Below are positions 7,501-15,628 of a stretch of 64,000 nt of DNA, piece by piece (position 1 is the first letter of the stretch; each line of letters starts with the position of its first letter). Source of the DNA: Acinetobacter sichuanensis (GTDB taxonomy: Bacteria; Pseudomonadota; Gammaproteobacteria; Pseudomonadales; Moraxellaceae). The notes under the pieces are model-generated. The model was not told the origin of the DNA. It ran no database searches and saw nothing but the letters and a program-made list of their open reading frames with translations. The stretch spans positions 26,188 through 90,187 of the forward strand of contig NZ_PYIX02000015.1 of NCBI RefSeq assembly GCF_003024515.2, in the 5' to 3' direction. Position numbers and translations under genes: made by a program.

Positions 7501-10119
7501 TTAAGCCACATTCCCTTCCAAGAAATCCTGTGCAAAGCGTTGTAACACACCACCCGCTTCATACACATGCACTTCTTCTTCCGTATCCAAACGACACGTA
7601 ACAGGAATCTGAAGCACTTCATTCTTACCATCATCGGTAGAACGCTCAATCACCAAAGTCAGGTCAGAACGAGGCGCAATATTACCAATCACGCTATACA
7701 ACTCAGTACCATCCAACTTCAAGGTCTTACGATCTGTACCCGACTTAAACTCAAGCGGTAACACGCCCATACCCACAAGGTTAGTACGGTGAATACGCTC
7801 AAAACCTTCCGCCACAATCACTTCCACACCCGCAAGACGCACACCTTTTGCCGCCCAGTCACGGCTGGAACCTTGACCATAATCCTTACCTGCAATAATG
7901 ATCAAAGGTTGCTTACGATTCATATAAGTTTCAATCGCTTCCCACATACGCATCACTTCGCCCTCAGGCTCAACACGCGCCTTAGAACCCTGCTTGATCG
8001 TACCGTCAGAACGAACCACCATTTCATTGAATAGCTTAGGATTGGCAAAGGTTGCACGTTGCGTGGTCAAGTGATCGCCACGGTGCGTTGCATAAGAGTT
8101 AAAGTCTTCCTCAGGCACGCCCATTTTCTTCAAGTATTCACCTGAAGCACTGTCGAGTACAATCGCATTCGATGGAGATAAATGGTCGGTGGTGATGTTA
8201 TCGCCCAAGATCGCAAGTGGACGCATATTTGCCAAAGTACGAGGTGCAGCAAGCGCGCCTTCCCAATATGGCGGACGGCGGATATACGTACTTTGTGGAC
8301 GCCAGTCATATAACGGGCTAGCTGCTTTTTCATTGACACCCAAATCAAACATTGGGATGTAGATTTTCTTGAATTGTTCAGGTTTAACTGCAACTTTCAC
8401 CAAAGCATCAATTTCAGCATCTGACGGCCAAATATCTTTCAGATAAACTGGATTACCGTCTTTGTCATTGCCTAAAGAATCTGTTTCGATGTCAAAACGA
8501 ATCGTCCCTGCAATCGCATACGCCACTACCAAAGGAGGCGAAGCCAAGAACGCTTGTTTTGCATAAGGATGGATACGACCATCAAAGTTACGGTTACCCG
8601 AAAGTACCGCAGTGGCGTACAAATCACGGTCAATGATTTCTTGTTGAATCACTGGATCTAACGCACCTGACATGCCGTTACACGTTGTACATGCATACGC
8701 CACGATGCCAAAACCTAATTTTTCTAAATCACCCAACACACCTGCTTCTTCAAGGTATAATGCTGCTGCTTTAGAACCTGGTGCAAAAGATGATTTCACC
8801 CACGGTTTGCGTACTAAACCGAGTTCATTTGCCTTACGTGCCAACAAGCCTGCTGCAACTGTATTACGTGGGTTAGAAGTATTGGTACAAGAGGTAATCG
8901 CGGCAATGATGATTGCACCATCTGGCATTAAACCTTCAGCTTCTTGCGCACGCGCTGCTTCTAAGTTACCTGCAATACCTTTGGCTTTCAAATCAGCCGT
9001 TGATACACGTGCATGTGGGTTTGATGGACCTGCAATGTTACGGGTTACAGTTGAAAGATCGAAGTGAAGCACACGAGGATATTCCGCTTGCTTCATATCA
9101 GAAGCCCAAAGACCAATTTCTTTGGCATAAGTTTCTACAAGTTGAACTTGCTCAGCTTCACGACCTGTCAACGTTAAATAATCAATGGTATTCTGGTCGA
9201 TGTAGAACATTGCCGCAGTTGCGCCATATTCAGGTGTCATGTTAGAAATCGTCGCACGATCACCCACTGACATGCTGTCTGCACCTTCACCAAAGAATTC
9301 TAAATATGCACCAACTACACGCTCTTTACGCAAGAATTCAGTCAATGCTAAAACGATATCTGTTGCTGTAATGCCTGCTTGACGCTGACCGACAAACTCA
9401 ACACCGATAATGTCTGGAAGACGCATCCAAGATGCACGACCAAGCATTACGTTTTCAGCTTCTAAACCACCGACGCCGATTGAGATTACACCCAATGCAT
9501 CAGTATGTGGTGTATGTGAATCTGTACCCACACAAGTATCAGGGAATGCCAAACCATCACGGTTTTGAATCACTGGAGACATTTTCTCCAAGTTGATTTG
9601 GTGCATGATACCGTTACCCGCAGGGATGACATCGACATTTTCAAAAGCTGTTTTTGTCCATTCGATGAAGTGAAAACGGTCTTCGTTACGACGGTCTTCA
9701 ATCGCACGGTTTTTCTCAAATGCATCAGGGTCAAAACCACCAAACTCTACTGCCAATGAATGGTCAACGATGAGCTGAGTTGGAACAACTGGGTTGACTT
9801 TAGATGGGTCACCGCCCTGTTCTGCAATCGCATCACGCAGACCTGCAAGGTCAACCAATGCAGTTTGTCCGAGAATGTCATGGCACACCACACGTGCAGG
9901 GTACCAAGGGAAATCGTGGTCTTGTTTACGGTTGATCAGTTCTTTTAAAGACTGTTCGAGAATGGCTGGGTCACAACGACGAACAAGCTGTTCAGCCAAC
10001 ACTTTTGAGGTGTATGGAAGTTTTGCATATGCGCCTTGCTGGATGTCTTCTACGGCTTGACGCACATCGAAGTATTCGAGCTGGGTACCTTGCAGGGGTT
10101 TACGGTAGTTGTTATTCAT
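7501..10119 (-). CDS. acnD: Fe/S-dependent 2-methylcitrate dehydratase AcnD
   Basis: An 872-residue aconitase-superfamily protein. Length and N-terminal sequence (YRKPLQGTQLEYFDVRQAVE) fit AcnD rather than the roughly 900-residue AcnA. The cluster-ligand cysteines are present in AAITSCTNTSNP and in ACTTCNGMSG. The C-terminal swivel domain carries GKDYGQGSSRDWAAKG. AcnD dehydrates 2-methylcitrate in the propionate-degrading methylcitrate cycle and usually sits with prpB, prpC and prpF. None of these is in the window: acnD stands alone with its own terminator, divergent from ygfZ. It could partly serve as an aconitase, but the sequence favours AcnD. Confidence 0.85.
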   Translation of the reverse strand: MNNNYRKPLQGTQLEYFDVRQAVEDIQQGAYAKLPYTSKVLAEQLVRRCDPAILEQSLKELINRKQDHDFPWYPARVVCHDILGQTALVDLAGLRDAIAEQGGDPSKVNPVVPTQLIVDHSLAVEFGGFDPDAFEKNRAIEDRRNEDRFHFIEWTKTAFENVDVIPAGNGIMHQINLEKMSPVIQNRDGLAFPDTCVGTDSHTPHTDALGVISIGVGGLEAENVMLGRASWMRLPDIIGVEFVGQRQAGITATDIVLALTEFLRKERVVGAYLEFFGEGADSMSVGDRATISNMTPEYGATAAMFYIDQNTIDYLTLTGREAEQVQLVETYAKEIGLWASDMKQAEYPRVLHFDLSTVTRNIAGPSNPHARVSTADLKAKGIAGNLEAARAQEAEGLMPDGAIIIAAITSCTNTSNPRNTVAAGLLARKANELGLVRKPWVKSSFAPGSKAAALYLEEAGVLGDLEKLGFGIVAYACTTCNGMSGALDPVIQQEIIDRDLYATAVLSGNRNFDGRIHPYAKQAFLASPPLVVAYAIAGTIRFDIETDSLGNDKDGNPVYLKDIWPSDAEIDALVKVAVKPEQFKKIYIPMFDLGVNEKAASPLYDWRPQSTYIRRPPYWEGALAAPRTLANMRPLAILGDNITTDHLSPSNAIVLDSASGEYLKKMGVPEEDFNSYATHRGDHLTTQRATFANPKLFNEMVVRSDGTIKQGSKARVEPEGEVMRMWEAIETYMNRKQPLIIIAGKDYGQGSSRDWAAKGVRLAGVEVIVAEGFERIHRTNLVGMGVLPLEFKSGTDRKTLKLDGTELYSVIGNIAPRSDLTLVIERSTDDGKNEVLQIPVTCRLDTEEEVHVYEAGGVLQRFAQDFLEGNVA

Positions 10120-10341
10120 TTAATTTGTGCCTCTTGCATCATTATTTACTGCGTTCTAATGATTGGCATAGTACACTGCTGAAAACCCATTTCCCAAATC
10201 GTTTATATTTCATAAGCTTAGATATAAAAATAGGGGTTTTAGAAACATTTAGTAACAACTTGATTGAATTATTTTTCTTAAATGTGCATTTTTTATAAAA
10301 ATAGCGGAAAATAAAGATAATTCTTTAGTATTAGATTTAAG

Positions 10342-11079
10342 ATGAGCGAGTCATTCATGAGCAATTTAGCGTTCTCCTCTTTCACCTTGATTGGTGTCGA
10401 TGCCCTTAAATTCCTGCAAGGTCAGGTCACGGTCAATGCTGAAGCTTTGGCTGAAAATGTATCACAGTACACTGCCATTTGTGATTTGAAAGGTCGTATT
10501 CACTTTGGTTTATGGCTAAAAAAAATCAATCCTGAACATTTTGAAATTGTGACGACTCAGGATCAGGCTGAGGAATTTGCCAAACATATTAAAAAATATG
10601 GCGCATTTTCCAAGATGAAACTTGAACAAATTGGACACGTTTTTCCAACAGTAAATGGCACAACAACTGACTTTTCTGACGTTGAAACAGATGTTGCTGC
10701 ATGGGAAATTGCTGCGATTCAAACTGGTCAGGCTTATATCAATCAAGCTATTGAAGGTGTTTTTCAACCTCAGGAATTACGTTTACATCAACGTGGTGGT
10801 GTCAATTATGACAAGGGTTGCTACTTGGGTCAGGAAGTGATTGCGCGTCTTTGGTTTAAGGCAAAACCGAAAGCGTGGTTACATGTAATTCAAGGTTCGG
10901 GGGCAGTTCCTGCGCAAGGCGAACAACTGAATAAAGGCGTTCAATTGGTCAATAGCACAGCGTTTGAAGGTGGTTTTATTGCACTTGTAGTTGCTCGCCC
11001 TGAGGCTTTGGAAGAGCTTGAAGTGACCGTTTTAGACTTGCCTGAAAGTTTAAGTGGTGATGTGGCTAGACCACAGTAA
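10342..11079 (+). CDS. ygfZ: YgfZ/GcvT-family folate-binding Fe-S assembly protein
   Basis: A 245-residue protein with the YgfZ hallmark KGCYLGQEVIAR (Cys in K-x-C-Y-x-G-Q-E) and an N-terminal FLQGQVT segment typical of folate-binding GcvT-like folds. YgfZ supports folate-dependent maturation or repair of certain Fe-S enzymes. Its position divergent from the Fe-S enzyme AcnD is suggestive but not proof of a link. The ATG at 10357 (MSNLAFSS) is an alternative start; neither start has a strong ribosome-binding site. A strong terminator follows at 11087. Confidence 0.85.
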   Translation: MSESFMSNLAFSSFTLIGVDALKFLQGQVTVNAEALAENVSQYTAICDLKGRIHFGLWLKKINPEHFEIVTTQDQAEEFAKHIKKYGAFSKMKLEQIGHVFPTVNGTTTDFSDVETDVAAWEIAAIQTGQAYINQAIEGVFQPQELRLHQRGGVNYDKGCYLGQEVIARLWFKAKPKAWLHVIQGSGAVPAQGEQLNKGVQLVNSTAFEGGFIALVVARPEALEELEVTVLDLPESLSGDVARPQ

Positions 11080-11086
11080 ACTTCTG

Positions 11087-11119
11087 AAAAGCCACAAATA
11101 AAATTATTTGTGGCTTTTA
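11087..11119 (+). terminator. Terminator after ygfZ
   Basis: A perfect long stem, AAAAGCCACAAATAA with TTATTTGTGGCTTTT, ends in T-rich sequence 8 bp after the ygfZ stop. Confidence 0.85.
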
Positions 11120-11158
11120 TTCATTTAATAATTTTAAATAAAATAACAAGGATAATCC

Positions 11159-12151
11159 ATGAAAAGAATTGGTATAACTATTATGGTATCTATCATTTCA
11201 TCAGTAACTTTTGCCTTTGACTACCCTGAATTATCTGATCCGATTCAACAAAAATTTCTAAATTTATATCTTAGCGATCGTAATGATTTATATAAAGAAG
11301 ATTTTTTTTCACCATTAAAAACAGAGCAGGAATGGTCATGCCGAATATCTAGGAATGAACAATACAAACTTGCCAATCTATTGTTGAGCAAACCATTAGT
11401 AATAGAAAATGAACTAAATACTCAAAAAAAATCAGATAATACCTCACAAGATGAAACAACAATAACAAACAGTAATGTTCGAATCATTCCTATGAAAGTT
11501 GAATGTGTAAATGGAAAAATTATGGGCGAAGTAAAACTTCGAATAGAATATGACAGCCTACTTGACCAATATTTAAAAAATAGCCCTAATCAAACTAGAG
11601 TTATCTCTAAGATCCACAACATCACACTGAGTAGTGGAAACATAAAGGATGGAGCATTAATAGGAACTGCAAAATCTTTCACAAAGCTTATTACTCAATT
11701 AAAAATCGAATCATCTCAAAACGAAGAAAAGAAAGAATTTAGCAATCCAATAATCACCTTACAAATGAATTACAAAGATGATATTGGAAATACTGCATTA
11801 TTTTCAGAAGAAACTGATTTTTATTTAATTGGGGGACAAATTAAAAATTTGAAAAGTGCTTTTGTTGAAATAATAGATAAAAACCATACACGCAAAACCA
11901 CATATAAAAATAATTATTTATCAATGATTGAGCCATACAAAAATGGGATTCCTCATGGTGATCAGCTAGGTTACCTTGTCGGTATGGATGATAAAATTGA
12001 TTTAATTGAAGCAGCCCTTCCAAGTTCACATCCTAAGTTAGTCACAATTAATGGTATTAATTACTTGGAAACTCATTTGTGTGTGCTTGAAGGTGTTGAA
12101 GTAGATCAGTTTCCATGCCTTACTGATGACCAAAACAAAGTTCATCCATAA
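11159..12151 (+). CDS. Hypothetical secreted protein, 330 aa
   Basis: It starts with a probable Sec signal peptide (MKRIGITIMVSIISSVTFAF, cleavage after about residue 19). The rest is polar, with an Asn/Thr/Lys-rich stretch around 85-115. The C-terminal third resembles a MORN-like toxin-antitoxin or export pattern only weakly (MIEPYKNGIPHGDQLGYLVG). There are few cysteines: one near residue 60, one near 118 and a pair near the end. The gene is AT-rich even for this genome and converges on the dehydrogenase gene with a 37-bp gap. No family recognised. Confidence 0.65.
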   Translation: MKRIGITIMVSIISSVTFAFDYPELSDPIQQKFLNLYLSDRNDLYKEDFFSPLKTEQEWSCRISRNEQYKLANLLLSKPLVIENELNTQKKSDNTSQDETTITNSNVRIIPMKVECVNGKIMGEVKLRIEYDSLLDQYLKNSPNQTRVISKIHNITLSSGNIKDGALIGTAKSFTKLITQLKIESSQNEEKKEFSNPIITLQMNYKDDIGNTALFSEETDFYLIGGQIKNLKSAFVEIIDKNHTRKTTYKNNYLSMIEPYKNGIPHGDQLGYLVGMDDKIDLIEAALPSSHPKLVTINGINYLETHLCVLEGVEVDQFPCLTDDQNKVHP

Positions 12152-12188
12152 TTTTAGTATAAAAAGTTTGCAGGAATAGCTGAAATAT

Positions 12189-13364
12189 CTACTTCTGTCT
12201 TACGTAATAAACCACGCCACCCCGATCATCGGAAAAATAAAATGAATTTGCATCTATACGGTAAATATCCGCAGGTCGACCATTTACTTTTTTACCCACT
12301 AAAAAACCATCCATAAAGGTTTCGAGCTTTTGCCCTTTACGCATCATCGCAATTTTATAACCATGACCAATCTTTGCATCGGTTGAACCGTGTAAAGCGA
12401 CTAAAAAAGCATTTTTAATCGTGTCGTCCGTATTTGGATCATCAAAATAATCAAAACCTAAGGCAGAAGAATGTGGTGGGAAATAAGCATAAGGCGATGG
12501 CACATTTTTACAGCCTGAGGCACGCTTAAACTTTGGATCTGCAAAAACTTTTCCACCCGATGAATAACAAGACGGCCAACCATAATCGACATCACGTTTC
12601 AGTGCATAAAAAGTTTCATCAGGTTTATTTTTACCTAAATGATCTGAGCCTTGATTGGTGGCAAATAAAAACTTGCCAATCCATTTCAAACCCACAGCAT
12701 TGCGTAAACCTTGAGCATAAATCCGTTGTTCCGAGCCATCAGGATTCATTTCTAAAACAGTTGCCCGAACTTTTTCTTTCTCTACACAGGCATTGCAACT
12801 TGAACCGACTGAAACATAAATTTTACCATTGCCACCAACTGCAATCGTTCGTGTCAGGTGCCAACCACCATATTTATAACTTAAGCCATAATCAGGAAAA
12901 GTCGCCAGAACTTCAGCCTTAGCCGAAGGTTTTGTTTCACCTTGCGTAAATTTTCGACGGGTAAGTTGATGGGTTTCTGCAATATAGATCCAATCTTGCC
13001 CATTTGCATCTGTATAAAACTGAACTGAATTTGGATTTTTTAAACCAATCATATAAGGCGTGATTTTGCCAAACTTGCCTGTTTCAGCATTCCATTCATC
13101 CAAGATATAAATCACGCCTTTGTTATTATCAGTCAAATCATGCATATCCGTGACAAACATTCTGCCATCGGGTGCTTTGGCAAAAAAACGTACACGCTTT
13201 AAGCCTTCTGCCGCAGGAATAATCTCGTAATTTGCAGGTAAATTTAAGGAAAATTGCTGACCATTTTTCAGGTGAATTGGATGTGGAACCAATTTGGGTT
13301 GTTCAGCGAAAATGCTTGTTGAACACATTAAGCTGATGAGTAATATTGACCGTGTTTTTATCAT
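12189..13364 (-). CDS. Periplasmic PQQ-type sugar (sorbosone/glucose) dehydrogenase-like beta-propeller protein
   Basis: About 391 residues with a signal peptide MIKTRSILLISLMCSTSIFA when started at 13364. Upstream TTG (13385) and ATG (13376) starts are also in frame. The mature part shows soluble-quinoprotein glucose dehydrogenase/sorbosone dehydrogenase features: RMFVTDMHD, NPNSVQFY, GKIYVSVGSSCNAC, YAQGLRNAVGLKW, DYGWPSCYSSGG and PHSSALGFDYF. Such six-bladed propellers oxidise sugars or related alcohols in the periplasm using PQQ. Exact substrate unknown. A CNAC pair and further Cys suggest disulfides. It stands alone, convergent with the gene at 11159. Confidence 0.75.
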   Translation of the reverse strand: MIKTRSILLISLMCSTSIFAEQPKLVPHPIHLKNGQQFSLNLPANYEIIPAAEGLKRVRFFAKAPDGRMFVTDMHDLTDNNKGVIYILDEWNAETGKFGKITPYMIGLKNPNSVQFYTDANGQDWIYIAETHQLTRRKFTQGETKPSAKAEVLATFPDYGLSYKYGGWHLTRTIAVGGNGKIYVSVGSSCNACVEKEKVRATVLEMNPDGSEQRIYAQGLRNAVGLKWIGKFLFATNQGSDHLGKNKPDETFYALKRDVDYGWPSCYSSGGKVFADPKFKRASGCKNVPSPYAYFPPHSSALGFDYFDDPNTDDTIKNAFLVALHGSTDAKIGHGYKIAMMRKGQKLETFMDGFLVGKKVNGRPADIYRIDANSFYFSDDRGGVVYYVRQK

Positions 13365-13623
13365 TATTGCATTCATCTGATTCAATATGAATTTTTATAA
13401 TATAAACTGAATAAACAACAGATCACAAGACTATTTTTAAAAACTAAAAATAGGATATGTTATTGTTTTATATAGGCTTAAATTGTTTTAATCATCAGGT
13501 TTACAATTTCATAGCATGTGTCTACATCAGTGTGTCATATCTCAACTTAAAATCAGTGAGCCGCAAAGCTTACTTTACCGCTCAACTCAATGATTTAACT
13601 CAGTTAAAGTAAATATTCATGTC

Positions 13624-13869
13624 TTAAAAACCATGAAACAGCTTATTCATATCTTTACAAACATAGTCTTTAAAATGATAGGCACGGGCATGTTTTGCGT
13701 CAAATTTTGCCGTCAAATCGTCTTTTTGAAAAATATAAACCCGATCTTCTTTACTGATCAAATATTCACTGCCTAATTTCATCAATAAAGCATCAATTTT
13801 GTCTGCATCTGCAATACTTTCATCTTCAAGCACTTTTAAATAATTGCGCTTAATGGTTTTAATAAACAT
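13624..13869 (-). CDS. Hypothetical protein, 81 aa
   Basis: A small charged protein (MFIKTIKRNYLKVLEDES...). It has an N-terminal helix, the segment ADKIDALLMKLGSEYLIS, and a C-terminal half rich in Lys/Asp/Phe. No signal peptide and no recognised family. It sits alone between the dehydrogenase gene and the divergent gene at 13987. Confidence 0.5.
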   Translation of the reverse strand: MFIKTIKRNYLKVLEDESIADADKIDALLMKLGSEYLISKEDRVYIFQKDDLTAKFDAKHARAYHFKDYVCKDMNKLFHGF

Positions 13870-13986
13870 GCTCTACTCTACAGTTCAATTGAATAGTGGA
13901 ATTTAACCAAAATCTACAGCAAAAACCTATTTGAAAATGCAACAAAAGCGGTCATTCATCTATTTCAATCTTGTCTAAAGCAAAGG

Positions 13987-14334
13987 ATGCCGATAAAATC
14001 GCCACATCATGTGTTATCGCGGCTGCTGAACCCCGATCAACTCATGAGTTTTAAAATAATGGATACTCACTATTTAGTTTTAGAGCAAGCAAAAGCACCG
14101 CCACACAATCTAAAACGTAACCGAGCATGGCGACGTAAAAACAAATTTTTATATCGTGGGCGTGATTGCAGGCATAGTTCAACATTTTGGAAACCTGAAA
14201 AGAATTTCAAACTTCTTTATCAGCGCCCAATTAAGCAAAAAAGAGCGATGCAATTAGGCTTTGAATATCCACGAATTTCCAATCAACAAAGACGGCTCAA
14301 TGCTCAATATGAATACTGGAATTCTATCAATTGA
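13987..14334 (+). CDS. Hypothetical basic protein, 115 aa, coupled to the phosphatase gene
   Basis: A strongly basic protein rich in Arg, Lys and aromatic residues (HNLKRNRAWRRKNKFLYRGR, QQRRLNAQYEYW) without a known domain. Nucleic-acid binding would fit its charge but is only inference. Its stop codon TGA overlaps the TTG start of the phosphatase gene by 4 nt, the usual layout for translational coupling. The ATG at 13987 is preceded directly by AAAGG; an internal ATG at 14044 is a possible alternative start. Confidence 0.55.
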   Translation: MPIKSPHHVLSRLLNPDQLMSFKIMDTHYLVLEQAKAPPHNLKRNRAWRRKNKFLYRGRDCRHSSTFWKPEKNFKLLYQRPIKQKRAMQLGFEYPRISNQQRRLNAQYEYWNSIN

Positions 14335-14660
14335 ATATTCTTTTTATTTGTAGTCGCAACCAATGGCGTAGTCCGACAGCTGAGCGAGTCTTTTCTGTGG
14401 GCTATGGTGTTTCTACACGTTCTGCGGGTACGAGCCGTCATGCCAAACATACAATTTCGAGTAAAGACATTGAATGGGCAGAACTGATTTTTGTCATGGA
14501 ACAAAAGCATAAGCAAAATATCAAAGAAAAGTTTCCCAAACAGTTACAACATAAGAAAATCATCGTGCTTGAGATCCCTGATGATTATCACTATATGGAT
14601 GAAGCACTGATCGAACTTCTACAGGATGTCATTCCACCTTATTTAGATGATTTTGCATAA
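14331..14660 (+). CDS. Short low-molecular-weight protein-tyrosine-phosphatase-like protein
   Basis: A 109-residue protein with the LMW-PTP signature at the very N-terminus, C7-x5-R13-S14 (FICSRNQWRSPTAE). A later IPDDYHYMDEAL segment can supply the acidic catalytic residue. Classic LMW-PTPs are about 150 residues; this is the short subfamily widespread in proteobacteria. The start is TTG at 14331, overlapping the preceding stop (TTGA), so expression is probably coupled to the basic 115-residue protein. Substrate unknown; it may be an arsenate-reductase-like or phosphotyrosine phosphatase. Confidence 0.75.
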   Translation: MNILFICSRNQWRSPTAERVFSVGYGVSTRSAGTSRHAKHTISSKDIEWAELIFVMEQKHKQNIKEKFPKQLQHKKIIVLEIPDDYHYMDEALIELLQDVIPPYLDDFA

Positions 14661-14759
14661 ATTTTAATAATATTGGAACACTAAAATAATTACAGGAATA
14701 GGCTATATTTTTTTAAATAATTACGCCAATATCAAGCCAATATTTTTTCGAGATTGATC

Positions 14760-15458
14760 ATGAAAACGTGGTTTACTGCGCTTAGCCTTAGCTTATTTAC
14801 CATGACAATGAGTCATGCTGATATTCAAACTGTAGAGAAAAATCTTAAGCAAAATTTTCCAGATATTCCTGTTAAATCTGTGAAAAACTCGCCTGTTAAG
14901 GATGTTTATGAAGTTTATATGGGTGGGCGCATTGTTTATACAACAGATGAAGCTAAATATTTTTTTGTTGGAAATCTCATTGATTTAAAAGAACAAAAAA
15001 ATCTAACTGAAGAAAGTATGCAAGTTTTAAGTAAAATTGATGTCAGCAAACTGCCTCTAGATCAAGCCATTAAACAAGTCAAAGGTAAAGGCGAGCGTGT
15101 CATTTATTTGTTTAGTGATCCTGAATGCCCATATTGTCATAAATTAGAACAAGAGCTGAAAAAAATTGACAATGTAACGATCTATCTTTTCTTATATCCA
15201 ATTGCAACATTGCACCCTAATGCAGTTGAAATTTCAAATAAAATTTGGTGCTCAAAACAGCCTTATCAAGCTTGGTTAGACTATACGATTGATAAAAAGC
15301 AACCTGTAGCAAGTAAAAACTGTACCTCTCCTGTCACAAAAATTGCAGCTTTAGGCAAAACGCTTGAAGTTGAAGGCACACCGACATTTTTCCTAAAAGA
15401 TGGAACACGGATTTCAGGTGTACGTAGCGCAGAAGAATTAGAAAAAATTTTAAAATAA
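14760..15458 (+). CDS. DsbC/DsbG-family periplasmic thiol:disulfide interchange protein
   Basis: A 232-residue protein with a signal peptide (MKTWFTALSLSLFTMTMSHA). The N-terminal dimerisation region is followed by a thioredoxin-fold domain containing the CPYC active site (SDPECPYCHKLE, about residue 120) and the cis-proline TPTFF (about 204). It isomerises disulfides in the periplasm, with DsbD as the expected reductant. A second pair of Cys (IWCSK and KNC) matches the structural disulfide of DsbC. The start ATG at 14760 is preferred over a TTG two codons upstream. Confidence 0.85.
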   Translation: MKTWFTALSLSLFTMTMSHADIQTVEKNLKQNFPDIPVKSVKNSPVKDVYEVYMGGRIVYTTDEAKYFFVGNLIDLKEQKNLTEESMQVLSKIDVSKLPLDQAIKQVKGKGERVIYLFSDPECPYCHKLEQELKKIDNVTIYLFLYPIATLHPNAVEISNKIWCSKQPYQAWLDYTIDKKQPVASKNCTSPVTKIAALGKTLEVEGTPTFFLKDGTRISGVRSAEELEKILK

Positions 15459-15466
15459 ACAAAAAT

Positions 15467-15495
15467 GGATGCTGAACTTAATAAGATCGGCATCC
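15467..15495 (+). terminator. Possible terminator after the dsbC-like gene
   Basis: GGATGC pairs with GCATCC around a 17-nt loop, 8 bp after the stop. The following T-run is weak, so this is tentative. Confidence 0.4.
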
Positions 15496-15628
15496 TATAT
15501 TTAAGAAGAATGATTTGTCCTGTTGTATTTTAAAAGCAAAACACACTATTCTTAAGCTTCACTTAAATCATTTCTTTCAACTTTGTTGTAAACATATTTT
15601 ATAAACACCATATTTTTAAGAATTTACC

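Noticed and set aside
8672..9067. 131-codon plus-strand frame inside acnD
   Set aside because: Antisense to a well-supported enzyme gene with no start context of its own; a codon-bias shadow.
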